64,000 nucleotides of DNA from Paenibacillus solani (GCF_001277345.1 NZ_LIUT01000001.1:1655549-1719548); one strand, 5' to 3'. Positions 8,107-18,198 are shown, counted from the first letter of the stretch. A program made the numbers and translations. The notes: a model not told the origin generated them from the sequence alone.

Positions 8107-9351
8107 GTGCAAATACGATTATGGGATAACAATTTGAAGGTTCGATTATTGGGTGAAGCACTGTTCAATATGCTGTTTTGGATGTACTTTCCCTTTATAA
8201 CGGTTTATTTCGGAGTGGCTTTAGGCAACCATATTGCAGGAATACTCATGACAGTTCCCCCGATATTCAGCATAATCGGCAGCTTGCTCGGCGGTGCATT
8301 GGCCGATCGGCTAGGGCGTCGCCCTATCATGCTGCTCGGCGCGTCACTGCAGACGATCATGTTCGCATTGTTCGCGCTATCGCCTTCGCACTGGATCGAT
8401 TATGCCGCATTTATCGGTATTGGATTCGGAGGATCGATCTATAGACCCGCTAGCTCTGCTATGGTAGCCGATCTGGTTCCGGTTCAAGAAAGGCGGCAGG
8501 TATTTGCAACATTTACAACAGCGAACAACCTCGGTGCCGTACTTGGTCCGGCACTTGGAGCCATTTTCTTCTTTCAGTATCGGCAAGAGCTTCTGTGGTC
8601 TTGTTCATTTGTGCTGCTGATCTATTTTATCGCGATTTACTTCATTGTTCATGAAACCCTACCAGCGGGTGCAAATAGCTTAAAGGCAACGAGCTCAATT
8701 CTTCAGGTATTCAAGGAGCAGTGGAAGGGATATGGCATCATTTTTCGAGATAAAGTGTTCCTGGTATACATACTGGCGGGGATTTTTGCCCTTGTGGCCA
8801 TCATGCAGCTGGATCTGTATTTGGCGGTATATGTAATCGATTATGTACCATCCCAAGCGCTGTTCTCCTGGAACGGACATTCACTTATGCTTTCGAGTAC
8901 GGAGATATTAGGCTGGGTGCTGGGGCTCAACGGTCTCTTGTTCGTTCTCTTTATTCTTCCGGTCACCAAGTGGCTTCGGAATTGGAAGGAGCGTGATGTA
9001 TTCGTACTATCTTCCTTGTTATCCGGAGTAGGTACTTTTGCACTCGGACTGAATACGAACATCTGGTTCCTATTCTTCGTAACCATTATTTTTACTTTCG
9101 GTGAAATGGTTCGTTCGCCAGTAACGCAAAGCTTTATTAGCCGTTATGCCCCAGAGCATGCAAGAGGACAGTATATGGGAGCTGATAGCCTGCAGTTTAC
9201 GATCGGCAGATTTCTGGCTCCGGTGACGGTATTTCTGTCCACTTGGCTGCCGCCTATGGGGATATTCAGCATAATCTTGCTATCGGCATTCGTCAGTATA
9301 GTGCTGTATATTCTGTTATTTCGAATGTATGTGGAAGAAGACACAGCATAA
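8107..9351 (+). CDS. MFS transporter (probable exporter)
   Basis: A 414-residue membrane protein with about 12 hydrophobic segments. The MFS loop 2-3 signature is present (GGALADRLGRRPIM near residue 65) and a weaker copy (TKWLRNWKERD) lies in the second half. Resistance-type exporters of the MdtG/YfmO kind have this layout. It starts at GTG 8107 after AGAGAGGG. A single gene with its own terminator; the substrate is unknown. Confidence 0.85.
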   Translation: MQIRLWDNNLKVRLLGEALFNMLFWMYFPFITVYFGVALGNHIAGILMTVPPIFSIIGSLLGGALADRLGRRPIMLLGASLQTIMFALFALSPSHWIDYAAFIGIGFGGSIYRPASSAMVADLVPVQERRQVFATFTTANNLGAVLGPALGAIFFFQYRQELLWSCSFVLLIYFIAIYFIVHETLPAGANSLKATSSILQVFKEQWKGYGIIFRDKVFLVYILAGIFALVAIMQLDLYLAVYVIDYVPSQALFSWNGHSLMLSSTEILGWVLGLNGLLFVLFILPVTKWLRNWKERDVFVLSSLLSGVGTFALGLNTNIWFLFFVTIIFTFGEMVRSPVTQSFISRYAPEHARGQYMGADSLQFTIGRFLAPVTVFLSTWLPPMGIFSIILLSAFVSIVLYILLFRMYVEEDTA

Positions 9352-9380
9352 AGAGCCCATGATATGGAGAGCAGAGTGAG

Positions 9381-9420
9381 GGCAAGCCCCGGCTGAATGC
9401 AGCCGCAGGCTTGCCTTTTT
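9381..9420 (+). terminator. Terminator after the MFS gene
   Basis: GGCAAGCC pairs with GGCTTGCC and is followed by TTTTT. Confidence 0.8.
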
Positions 9421-9534
9421 GTTTATGTGATCGAACGCAACGTCGCATATAAAGGATTAGTTTGGCAGGTTCATAAATGATTATCGTCTGCATACGATTA
9501 GGCGAGAAAGCTCTGAATAAGGGAGGACGCTAAT

Positions 9535-12048
9535 ATGTCCGTTAATGATCAGCAGCTGGCGCAAATAGCGATGGCTTATCTGCCCCAAGGGGCTGAACTT
9601 GCACGAATCTATCAGTCTACAGAACATGAACATCCTGCAGTGATCGCAGCCGACATCACGGGGGATCATACCCCAGAGATTGCTGGTGTATATCGATTAA
9701 ATGACTCATTATATTTGTTCGCGCTGCAATACCGAAACGGTGGATATGAGATGGTAGCCAATGTCTTGGGACAGGGATATGCAGTTAATTTATTGACCGC
9801 TGCTCCGGTGTTGAATCCTCGCATGAATCAATTAATTGTGGGGTGGCAGCTCGGTTCCATCTGGTCCAAATTGTCTATATATGATTGGACACCTGAGGGT
9901 CTTCAAGATATCGCACCTGCTGATATAAATTACAGTTACATCGATATTATGGATATGCCAGGTGCTTCAGGCCCGGATGGTCAGGCTGAAATCGCACTTT
10001 GGATTCACGATACAGGCGAAGCTTATCGAGTTGAGGTCATCAGGTGGACTCAGGGGAGCTTAGTGACTGCCCCAGATGTATATTCGTATTATTATCCTGT
10101 TGTTGTCAGGTATTACGAGAAACTGACGCAAGAACATCCGGATTACTCATATTATTGGTTTTACCTGGCTGACGCACAATATCGGGCCGGGATGCCGGAG
10201 GCAGCCATTGTATCGGTTCGCAAAGCACTCACCTTCGAAGAACCCTATCCAGGACGTGATACGCTGCTTGAACTTGAGAGGCGGATCAAGGAAATGCTGG
10301 CAAGCAGAGGACAGCTGCAGCAGCATGTTGGGTTATTTCCGGCATCTCAAGAGACAACGGGCGGAACGAAATGGGGATATATTAATCGTAGCGGAGAAAT
10401 GGTCATTCAACCCCAATATGATGACGCACAAGATTTTCAGGACAATGGTCTCGCTATTGTAGGCGTGAACGGCAAGTATGGTGTTATCGACAGGTCTGAC
10501 CGTTTCGTTGTGAAGCCTATACATCAGTCTATTAGTCCGTTCTCGGAACATCGAGCGACCGTGATTGATGAACAAGGTTTCAAGATGATTAACGAGCAAG
10601 GGGAAGTGCTGACAAAGCGAGGATATTCGTATATAGCAGGACTCCAAGAAGGAAGAGCGGTTTACTATGTAACCGATAATGGCAGTGGAGATGGAGCGAA
10701 TAGCCGATATGGCTATCTCGATTCTGCGGGCCAAGAGGTCATTCCAGCACAATATGAGGAAGCGAATGATTTTATCAATGGCAAGGCAGTTGTAAAAATA
10801 AAAGACAAACATTACGCGCTCATTGATCTGCATGGCCGCCGATTGGCCAACTATCTGTACGCCTACGTGGGGCCACCTGGTGATGGCTTGCTTGCCTTTC
10901 AGAAGGATAGCACCGGCAAATACGGCTATATCGACGAGCAGGGGAGCATCATCATCCCGCCGACATATACTTCGGCATTTCCTTTTCATCATGGTAGAGC
11001 CATCGTCAACACGGCTGAAGATTATAAATCGGAGTATGGCGTCATTAATAAGCAGGGAGAGTGGGTAATCCAGCCGGAATATAACGATATCCGGGATCTG
11101 ATGGAAGACCGGTTTGCACTTGGACGTGCGATAGATCCTGAACGGCCATATATTGGCTCGATCTATGCCATTGCAGATTGGAATGGTAACAGGTTGTCTG
11201 ATTTTGTATATCGGGACGTATCGGATTACAAGCAGGGGCTGGCCTCGGTTTATGATGCGAAGCAGACGTATTTTATTGATCGAACAGGTAAACCGGCGCC
11301 TAGCTATCCTCGCGTTAACGGCAGCGGTTCGCTAACGTTGGAGCCAGGCGGGCTGATAAAAGCCTTGGTCGATCAGCGTCTGTCTTACCTGGACCGGTCG
11401 GGCAATGTTATATGGAAGCAGAACACAGTAATTCCACTGCTGGCACCTTATAAAGTAATCGAGGAGAAGTATAAACCTAATGCGGATTACTTGGTCTATT
11501 ATCCACAGATTGACGGAATGAGGGATCAAGCTGCTCAGCAAACGCTGAATACGAAGCTTAAAGAAATGTCACAGGTCAAATTCATTCCTGAGCATGAACA
11601 GCTTGATTATACGTATACAGGCGATTTTGACGTTATTTTCTACAAGCAGAAGCTGCTCGAGATGGAGTTAAACGGTTATAACTATCCATTTGGTGCGGCG
11701 CACGGCATGCCAACCAAAGTTTATGTAATTATTAATCTGGAGAACGGCAGGATGTATGAATTGAAGGACTTGTTTAAGCCGGGCAGCGATTATGTGAAAG
11801 AGCTCAGCCGGATCGTTGGCAAGCAGATTCAAGACGATCCCCAGTATTCGTACGTATTTCCGGACAGTTATACTGGTATCGCTGCTGACCAGCCCTTCTA
11901 TGTGACTGAGAATGCGCTTCATTTGGTATTCGCACCCTACGAGATAGCCCCTTATGCGGCGGGTTTTCCGACATTCACCATTCCATTTGTACAAATCAAG
12001 GACATGATCAATACGGAGGGTGAATTCTGGAAGGCGTTTCATACTTAG
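9535..12048 (+). CDS. Large WG-repeat protein with RsiV/PdaC-like C-terminal domain
   Basis: The 837-residue protein has four parts: an N-terminal FG-GAP-like segment (about 1-185, ADITGDHTPEIAGVY), a TPR-like helical segment (about 190-260), a run of WG repeats (about 275-600, units such as WGYINRSGEMVIQPQYDDA and YGVINKQGEWVIQPEYNDI), and a C-terminal DUF4163/DUF3298-type domain (about 640-830) as found in RsiV and PdaC. Those C-terminal domains normally face the cell exterior, yet no signal peptide or membrane segment is visible at ATG 9535. Function is unknown; a binding or scaffold role at the envelope is a guess. Confidence 0.82.
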   Translation: MSVNDQQLAQIAMAYLPQGAELARIYQSTEHEHPAVIAADITGDHTPEIAGVYRLNDSLYLFALQYRNGGYEMVANVLGQGYAVNLLTAAPVLNPRMNQLIVGWQLGSIWSKLSIYDWTPEGLQDIAPADINYSYIDIMDMPGASGPDGQAEIALWIHDTGEAYRVEVIRWTQGSLVTAPDVYSYYYPVVVRYYEKLTQEHPDYSYYWFYLADAQYRAGMPEAAIVSVRKALTFEEPYPGRDTLLELERRIKEMLASRGQLQQHVGLFPASQETTGGTKWGYINRSGEMVIQPQYDDAQDFQDNGLAIVGVNGKYGVIDRSDRFVVKPIHQSISPFSEHRATVIDEQGFKMINEQGEVLTKRGYSYIAGLQEGRAVYYVTDNGSGDGANSRYGYLDSAGQEVIPAQYEEANDFINGKAVVKIKDKHYALIDLHGRRLANYLYAYVGPPGDGLLAFQKDSTGKYGYIDEQGSIIIPPTYTSAFPFHHGRAIVNTAEDYKSEYGVINKQGEWVIQPEYNDIRDLMEDRFALGRAIDPERPYIGSIYAIADWNGNRLSDFVYRDVSDYKQGLASVYDAKQTYFIDRTGKPAPSYPRVNGSGSLTLEPGGLIKALVDQRLSYLDRSGNVIWKQNTVIPLLAPYKVIEEKYKPNADYLVYYPQIDGMRDQAAQQTLNTKLKEMSQVKFIPEHEQLDYTYTGDFDVIFYKQKLLEMELNGYNYPFGAAHGMPTKVYVIINLENGRMYELKDLFKPGSDYVKELSRIVGKQIQDDPQYSYVFPDSYTGIAADQPFYVTENALHLVFAPYEIAPYAAGFPTFTIPFVQIKDMINTEGEFWKAFHT

Positions 12049-12190
12049 CTACTCATTATGGGCAATTTATGTGGGGCCGAATCTTTCCATTTATTCGAAC
12101 TAGTATTAGAATAAGTAGCAGTTTCAATTACACACGTAGTCGGTAGAATCCTATTGTTTAAATGATCACAGCATAGAGAGGACCTTAATT

Positions 12191-13408
12191 GTGGCAACAT
12201 TTTTTCTTATTATTATTTATTTGGCTTTTATTAGTTTAGGACTTCCAGATTCATTGCTCGGGGTTGCCTGGCCAGCCATGCAGCCGGAAATCGGCGCCGC
12301 TTTCGAATCCGCAGGGTTGTTATCCATGGTCGTAACCGGAGGAACAATCGTGTCCAGCTTGGTTAGCGGGAGGGTAATCGAACGATTCGGCACGGGTATT
12401 GTAACGCTTGCCAGCTGTGTATTAACGGCGAGTGCACTGCTCGGATTTTCGTTCGCCCCATCGCTGTTCTGGCTCATTCTGCTGGCGATTCCGCTTGGTT
12501 TAGGGGCGGGGGCAGTCGATACGGGACTCAACCATTATGTAGCAAGCCATTACAAAGCTCACCATATGAGCTGGCTGCACTGCTTCTGGGGAGTAGGCGC
12601 AACGTTAGGGCCGATTATCATGTCCACTTCCATGGGTACTAACCATGCATGGAGAGACGGATACTATACCGTTTCAATACTGCAGTTTGCTTTGGTCTTC
12701 ATTCTCCTGATTACACTTCCACTCTGGAGGATCGTGGCAAGCCAGCATGAGCCCCAAACGACGCTAGAAGCACAAACGGGAAATCAATTAACGAACAGCG
12801 GTGAAGCCTTAGTTCCAAAAAATGATAAACCACTTCAAATCCGAGGAGTAAAGGTGACCCTGTTGACGTTTATGTTCTACTGTGGTGTGGAAGCGACCGT
12901 CGGTTTATGGGGAGCGAGCTTTCTCGTAGGAACTCGTCATTTACCTCCGGAAACAGCGGCAGTGTGGGTGTCCATGTATTATGGAGGCATCACGCTTGGC
13001 CGTTTCTTTACAGGGTTCGTGACGCTGAAGTTTAACAATCGGACGCTCATCCGTGCAGGGCAAATCACTGCCATTTCTGGCGTTGTCCTGTTAATGCTGC
13101 CGCTGAATCCTTATCTTTCTCTCGTCGGGTTCATTGTGATCGGGCTCGGGCTTGCTCCCATATTTCCTTGTTTGCTGCATGAAACGCCGGCTCGCTTTGG
13201 CAAAGACCATTCGTCCAGAATCATGGGCTATCAGATGGCTGTTGCTTATACTGGCACTACGATCCTGCCCCCGTTGTTTGGTATCGTTGCAGCTCAAATA
13301 TCGATAGGGCTGTTTCCCATCGTCATTTTGATGTTTGCCCTAATCATGATGCTGAGTTCCGAGAAGGTGAACCGGATTTTATACCAAAGCGGGAAGAGAG
13401 AGGTCTGA
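12191..13408 (+). CDS. MFS transporter (FucP/BtrR-like)
   Basis: A 405-residue membrane protein with about 12 hydrophobic segments. LPDSLLGVAWPAM in helix 1, GLNHYVASHYKAHHMSWLHCFWGVGATLGP in the first half and GLAPIFPCLLHETPARFG late in the second half are typical of the branch that holds sugar/proton symporters and aminoglycoside-cluster transporters. Starts at GTG 12191 after GAGAGGA. Substrate unknown. Confidence 0.83.
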   Translation: MATFFLIIIYLAFISLGLPDSLLGVAWPAMQPEIGAAFESAGLLSMVVTGGTIVSSLVSGRVIERFGTGIVTLASCVLTASALLGFSFAPSLFWLILLAIPLGLGAGAVDTGLNHYVASHYKAHHMSWLHCFWGVGATLGPIIMSTSMGTNHAWRDGYYTVSILQFALVFILLITLPLWRIVASQHEPQTTLEAQTGNQLTNSGEALVPKNDKPLQIRGVKVTLLTFMFYCGVEATVGLWGASFLVGTRHLPPETAAVWVSMYYGGITLGRFFTGFVTLKFNNRTLIRAGQITAISGVVLLMLPLNPYLSLVGFIVIGLGLAPIFPCLLHETPARFGKDHSSRIMGYQMAVAYTGTTILPPLFGIVAAQISIGLFPIVILMFALIMMLSSEKVNRILYQSGKREV

Positions 13409-13522
13409 TTACACTCCTCATATAACATATTTAAACATGAATGGCTTATCGAAATATGCAAAATATCCCTTGAATGACATTTCCATTTTAGTGACAACAT
13501 GTACTAAGGTGGTGAATGTGAA

Positions 13523-15127
13523 ATGCGAATAAACAAAGTGTTCATCGTGATGCTGTCTCTTGCATTAATCTCGGTGATGGGTTGCCAGCATCGAAAACCT
13601 GCCGAGCAGGATTTGCTGCGGGTTAAATCCGAACAAGGAGGAGCACATAAGAAAGTCATATTTTTGATGGTCGACTCATTAATGGCGCAGGCGATTGATA
13701 AGGGCATTTCTCAAAAACAACTGCCCACCTTTCAGTATTTGACTGAACATGGACAATACTATAAGGATCTGGTTAGTTCTTTTCCTACGATGTCCGTTGC
13801 GATCGACAGCACGGTGTTGACGGGACAATATCCGAATGGCCATGGCTTACCGGGTCTCCTATGGTATTCATCCGAAGAAAAGAAGATGATCAACTATGGA
13901 ACGGGACCGATGGAAATTCTCAGACAAGGAATCAATCCTGTCCTGACTGATGCCTTAATCCATTTGAACGGCAAACATTTAAATCCGAACTCCCGTACGA
14001 TTTATGAAGATCTAGCTCAACTTGACTTGAAATCAGGATCGATTAACGGCTTGGTGTATCGTGGTAATACCGAACACACCCTGACGATCCCGAACTGGGT
14101 GAAGGTTCCAACTTCCCTGCCTAAAGAAATTAAAGTGAAAGGACCTGATTTTCTAACGTTGGGAGCCTTGTCCAATCCTTTGGAAGGTACGAAAAAATTA
14201 CCTGATGATCTTACTGACCGTCTGGGCTTAAATAATAAGTATGCAATTAATGCCGTTAACTATCTGATACAAGCGGACAAGCTCCCGGATTTTCTGTATG
14301 TCTATTTACCTGACCTGGACCAAAAACTTCATAAGCATGGACCATCCGAGCTCAAAGGCGTCATAAAGGTGGATCAGCAGCTCCAATCTTTATTAAATGC
14401 TTTTGGATCCCCGGAAAAAGCGCTAAACGAAGTAATTATCATTATCGCTGGTGACAGCGGAATGACACAGCTTCTTCCGGCCGAGCAGCATTCGGAAATT
14501 GATATGCCAGCTATGCTGAAGGGCATCTCCGTTCTAAAGCCCGGTGAAGAAGTAAAGGATGAGACCGAGGTTGCCCTCGCGGTCAATGAAACGATGGCTT
14601 ATGTATATAATTTCAAGCCTAGTCGTTCCATGCGTAGCTTGGCGGATATCCTAAGCAAGGATAACCGCATCGATTTTGTCGCTTGGAAAGAAAACGGATG
14701 GATTCATGCCCTTCAAGGAGCCACTTCAAAAGAACTCTTATATCAGGCAAAGGGGAAATTGATCGATCGCTATAAACAAACGTGGACCGTGAAACAGAAT
14801 GCCGAGGTGTTGGACCTCACAGTGAATGCCGATGGTCGGACGCTCAATTACGGACAGTATCCCGATGTGTTGGAGAGATTATCAGGTGCGCTGAATTCTC
14901 ATCCAGGTGATTTCTTGGTTGTCACGGCTAAACCGGGATATGAATTGAAGGACCGCAGCTCACCGACGCATGAGGGGGGCGGGGGACATGGGTCGATCCG
15001 ACAAGCCGAGTCGCTTGTTCCACTTATCATAGCTGGGACTGATGAGAAGCCGGCACATTTAAGAATGGTTGATCTTAAAGCCTATTTGCTTGGTCTGTTA
15101 TCGGGTCACAAGCAGAGGACGGAATAA
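13523..15127 (+). CDS. Alkaline-phosphatase-superfamily lipoprotein (type I phosphodiesterase-like)
   Basis: The 534-residue product has a lipoprotein signal ending SVMGC (Cys 21), so it should be anchored outside the membrane. The metal and nucleophile motifs of nucleotide pyrophosphatase/phosphodiesterases follow: MVDSLM (first Asp), SFPTMS (nucleophile Thr), YLPDLDQKLHKHGP (Asp and His) and THEGGGGHGS near the C-terminus. The motif usually written SDHGM reads GDSGM, replacing a metal-binding His. ATG 13523 has AAGGTGGTG upstream. The substrate is unknown; altered metal binding or loss of activity is possible. Confidence 0.82.
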   Translation: MRINKVFIVMLSLALISVMGCQHRKPAEQDLLRVKSEQGGAHKKVIFLMVDSLMAQAIDKGISQKQLPTFQYLTEHGQYYKDLVSSFPTMSVAIDSTVLTGQYPNGHGLPGLLWYSSEEKKMINYGTGPMEILRQGINPVLTDALIHLNGKHLNPNSRTIYEDLAQLDLKSGSINGLVYRGNTEHTLTIPNWVKVPTSLPKEIKVKGPDFLTLGALSNPLEGTKKLPDDLTDRLGLNNKYAINAVNYLIQADKLPDFLYVYLPDLDQKLHKHGPSELKGVIKVDQQLQSLLNAFGSPEKALNEVIIIIAGDSGMTQLLPAEQHSEIDMPAMLKGISVLKPGEEVKDETEVALAVNETMAYVYNFKPSRSMRSLADILSKDNRIDFVAWKENGWIHALQGATSKELLYQAKGKLIDRYKQTWTVKQNAEVLDLTVNADGRTLNYGQYPDVLERLSGALNSHPGDFLVVTAKPGYELKDRSSPTHEGGGGHGSIRQAESLVPLIIAGTDEKPAHLRMVDLKAYLLGLLSGHKQRTE

Positions 15128-15181
15128 ACAAAAAGGTTGAGTCAGACAGATCCATGCGATTTGAATATTGTAATAAGTTAA

Positions 15182-15223
15182 GACGCTATTTTTCATTTTA
15201 TTTGGAAAATAGCGTCTTTTTTA
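15182..15223 (+). terminator. Terminator after the phosphodiesterase gene
   Basis: GACGCTATTTT pairs with AAAATAGCGTC and is followed by TTTTTT. Confidence 0.85.
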
Positions 15224-15310
15224 GCGATTTTTTGGGCTCAAGCCATTATAATATGTTGTAACCCACCCTAATAATGTAAAAAAGATGATTATACTATGAG
15301 GTGATATGAA

Positions 15311-15391
15311 ATGAAGAAACTCTTATATGTAATTGTTGCAATCATGATTGTATATACGCTAATTTACTTATTCGCAATAAGGTCAGCATAG
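15311..15391 (+). CDS. 26-residue membrane peptide
   Basis: A short reading frame, MKKLLYVIVAIMIVYTLIY followed by LFAIRSA, starts at ATG 15311 with GAGGTGA 8 bases upstream. It is one hydrophobic helix with two N-terminal lysines. It lies alone between a terminator and hisC. The clear ribosome binding site and protein-like composition favour a real gene, but no family is recognised. Confidence 0.5.
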   Translation: MKKLLYVIVAIMIVYTLIYLFAIRSA

Positions 15392-15440
15392 TTTTACTAT
15401 TAAATATAAAAGAAATATATCGTAACGGAGGGAGATCACA

Positions 15441-16568
15441 TTGAACGAAGCAGGGGAAACTCAAGAATTGCGAATAACACCGCGTCAGGCATTAGGACGG
15501 TTGAAGCCGTACACGGCAGGTAAGCCGATCTGGGAAGTACAGCAGGAATACGGCTTGGATCACGTCATCAAATTGGCCTCCAATGAAAATTCTCTGGGTC
15601 CTTCACCCAAAGCATTGCAAGCCATTCAGAAGCAGCTGCCTGATCTGCACCGTTATCCTGATGAACGTGCTTCGGGACTTACCCAAGCGCTGGCCGAGCA
15701 CCTGGGATTAACGGCGAATCAATTCATTGTTACAAACGGCGGAGATGAGCTGATCATGCTTATTTCTCGTGCGTACCTGGAGCTTGGAGATGAAATCGTG
15801 GTTCCTGATCCCACGTTCAGCGAATATGAATTTGGCGCTTTTCTCATGTCGGGAACGGTCATCAAGGTACCGCTGCGTGAGCAATTTGCTTTCTCTGTTG
15901 AAGATATACTCGCTGCGATTACAGAGCGAACCAAAATCGTGTATCTATGCACTCCGAATAACCCAACAGGCACCTACATTTCCGAATTAGAAATGAAAAA
16001 GCTGTTGGACCGCCTTCCAGCGCGAGTTCTGGTTGTGATTGACACGGCATATCGACATTACGCGACCGAGCCTGATTACTCTGACGGGATTGATTACATC
16101 AAGATGGGGTATCCCGTCATCACCCTGAATACCTTCTCCAAAATCTACGGGCTCGCTGGGATACGCGTAGGGTATGGCGCAGCTTCTGAGGGTATCATCC
16201 GCACGCTGCTTCAGGTAAAGGAGCCATTTAATGTCAATGTGCTCGCACAAGCAGCGGCAACTGCCGCACTTAGAGATGATGAACATGTCCAGTCATCCTG
16301 CAGAATGAACGAGCAAGGCAGGCAGCAAATCTATGATGGGCTGGACCGTTTATCGATTCCTTACTCCGAGAGCATGAGCAATTTCATTCTGGCGGAGCTT
16401 GGCGAACATGCGGAAATATTATACTTTAAGCTGCTTGAGAACGGGGTCATCGTCCGATACGCTAAAGGCTGGGGACTTCCGAGGCATATTCGGATTTCGG
16501 TAGGTACCTCGGAGGAGAATCAGAGGTTCTTGGAAGTTTTGGAGGAAATTCTTGAACTGCAGGATTGA
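15441..16568 (+). CDS. hisC: Histidinol-phosphate aminotransferase
   Basis: The 375-residue enzyme is a PLP-dependent fold type I aminotransferase that exchanges the amino group between glutamate and imidazole-acetol phosphate in histidine synthesis; relatives also act on aromatic amino acids. ASNENSLGPSPKAL, TPNNPTGTYIS and TFSKIYGLAGIRVGY (PLP lysine) are present. It begins at TTG 15441 with GGAGGGAG upstream. It is not in a his operon, so it may be a second copy or work in tyrosine/phenylalanine synthesis. Confidence 0.88.
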   Translation: MNEAGETQELRITPRQALGRLKPYTAGKPIWEVQQEYGLDHVIKLASNENSLGPSPKALQAIQKQLPDLHRYPDERASGLTQALAEHLGLTANQFIVTNGGDELIMLISRAYLELGDEIVVPDPTFSEYEFGAFLMSGTVIKVPLREQFAFSVEDILAAITERTKIVYLCTPNNPTGTYISELEMKKLLDRLPARVLVVIDTAYRHYATEPDYSDGIDYIKMGYPVITLNTFSKIYGLAGIRVGYGAASEGIIRTLLQVKEPFNVNVLAQAAATAALRDDEHVQSSCRMNEQGRQQIYDGLDRLSIPYSESMSNFILAELGEHAEILYFKLLENGVIVRYAKGWGLPRHIRISVGTSEENQRFLEVLEEILELQD

Positions 16569-16588
16569 AATAATAGAAGCAATACTAC

Positions 16589-16615
16589 AAGGCTGCCGAA
16601 TGGCAGCCTTTGTGT
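16589..16615. terminator. Terminator between convergent hisC and MocR genes
   Basis: AAGGCTGCC pairs with GGCAGCCTT across a 4-base loop; the T tract is short. Confidence 0.65.
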
Positions 16616-16671
16616 TGTTATGGGGGTGTAAGTGGAAGGCATATTGATTCATGGTTATCTGTGCAGAATCC

Positions 16672-18066
16672 TTATACATATCCGGCTTTTTTCATAAAGG
16701 TATGTAATAGGTCAATCCCTGCGCGTATTTCAGCTGGTTCTAGATGGCCGTATCCGAACAATAACTTGTTGGCATGCACGCCCTTTTGAATACAGTGATA
16801 GTCCAGGGGTGTGATGCGAATTAACTCCTTCCGGGCTGTCTGTCGGAAAACATCATCAAACATAGCGTCCTGAAATTCTACCGTAAGGTGCAATCCAGCG
16901 GCATCCCCCCAAACGAGCCAATCATCTCCGAAGTATTCTTTGAGAGAAGATAACAGGACTTGCCTGCGTTCTCGGTAAATCTTTCTCATCTTGCTAATAT
17001 GCCTGTCCAACTTCCGGGTATGCAGAAATTCGGCAAGCGCGGCTTGCTCAAAGGGCGGGTTCTGGACATCGGTATACGTGCGTAAATAACACCAACGCTG
17101 CTGCAGGTTTCGCGGAACGACCGCGTATCCGATACGAAGAGCAGGGAACAACGTTTTGCTGAATGTACCAATATAGATGACCCGGTCGGCATCCATAGCA
17201 TGCAAAGGGGCCACCGGTTCCCCATCGTACCGGAATTCGCTGTCATAATCATCTTCGATAATATAGCTGCCGGTATGTCTGGCAAAGCGAATGAGTGCAG
17301 CTCGTCGCTCTGCTGGCAGGATGCCTCCAAAAGGAAATTGATGAGAAGGAGTGACGTATACCGGATAACCAGGTGCATTTTTCAGGTGATCAGTTTGAAT
17401 GCCGTATTGATCCACCGGGATATACGATATCTTGAATCCTCTGTTTATAAATGTCTTCAGCATCTCAATATTGCACGGATCCTCAAAGTATATGTTCTGG
17501 GCATCTTGATAGAGTAGTTCGGCTACAATATGCAGTGCGTGTGTTGCACCAGCCGTAATAAAGATATCCTGGGCATCTACAACAAGCCCCTTGCTTCGAT
17601 GAAGCCAACAAGCAATTTCTTGCCGAAGCGCCGGCATTCCCTGAGGCCCCGTATAACCTAATAGTGAAGGACACAGTTCGGAGAGGGCTTTCATCGTTAT
17701 CCGCTGCCAAGCATAACGCGGAAACAATCTCAGATCCGGAATCCCGGTTCGGAAGTCTGCTATATATTCAGGTATATCTTCGATCCCCGGTGATGGTCTG
17801 GACTCGGTCCTGGTATCCAGTATGAGGCCTTCCGCAACCCTTGTGGGGGCCCCGATTCGCCTTACGATATAACCCTCAACATTCAGCATCTCGAAAGCCT
17901 CAATAATCGTGTTGCGAGATACTTGAAGCTCCAGCGCCAATTGCCGGGTTGATGGCAGAGTTTCTCCTGCTTTTAAATTTCCTCGAATGATGTGTTCCCG
18001 CAAGGCAACATAAATCTGCCGTTTTAACGAAACATCGCTGCTTCGATTCAGCTTAATTCCCCACAT
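16672..18066 (-). CDS. MocR/PdxR-type regulator (GntR helix-turn-helix plus aminotransferase domain)
   Basis: The 464-residue protein has an N-terminal GntR winged helix (about 10-75: LPSTRQLALELQVSRNTIIEAF) and a fold type I aminotransferase domain that normally binds PLP as an effector, with the lysine in YIGTFSKTLFPALRIGY. I use ATG 18066 (MWGIKLNRSSD) with GGAGG upstream; the frame also allows TTG 18081. It is transcribed away from an EamA transporter gene 133 bases off, which is its likely target. Control of amino-acid or vitamin B6-related export is a plausible inference. Confidence 0.87.
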   Translation of the reverse strand: MWGIKLNRSSDVSLKRQIYVALREHIIRGNLKAGETLPSTRQLALELQVSRNTIIEAFEMLNVEGYIVRRIGAPTRVAEGLILDTRTESRPSPGIEDIPEYIADFRTGIPDLRLFPRYAWQRITMKALSELCPSLLGYTGPQGMPALRQEIACWLHRSKGLVVDAQDIFITAGATHALHIVAELLYQDAQNIYFEDPCNIEMLKTFINRGFKISYIPVDQYGIQTDHLKNAPGYPVYVTPSHQFPFGGILPAERRAALIRFARHTGSYIIEDDYDSEFRYDGEPVAPLHAMDADRVIYIGTFSKTLFPALRIGYAVVPRNLQQRWCYLRTYTDVQNPPFEQAALAEFLHTRKLDRHISKMRKIYRERRQVLLSSLKEYFGDDWLVWGDAAGLHLTVEFQDAMFDDVFRQTARKELIRITPLDYHCIQKGVHANKLLFGYGHLEPAEIRAGIDLLHTFMKKAGYV

Positions 18067-18198
18067 ATACCTGTCCTCCAACTGGTTTGTGTAAAATTGT
18101 GTTCATCTGGACCTGTTGTGATTCCCCGGTTTTTTCTATGATTGTAGCATAGTTTCTATTGATATCCATCTAGGAATATTGGGAGAGAAGGGATCTTA

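Noticed and set aside
10333-10992. 219-codon minus-strand frame in the WG-repeat gene
   Set aside because: It is an artefact of the repeated coding sequence on the plus strand.
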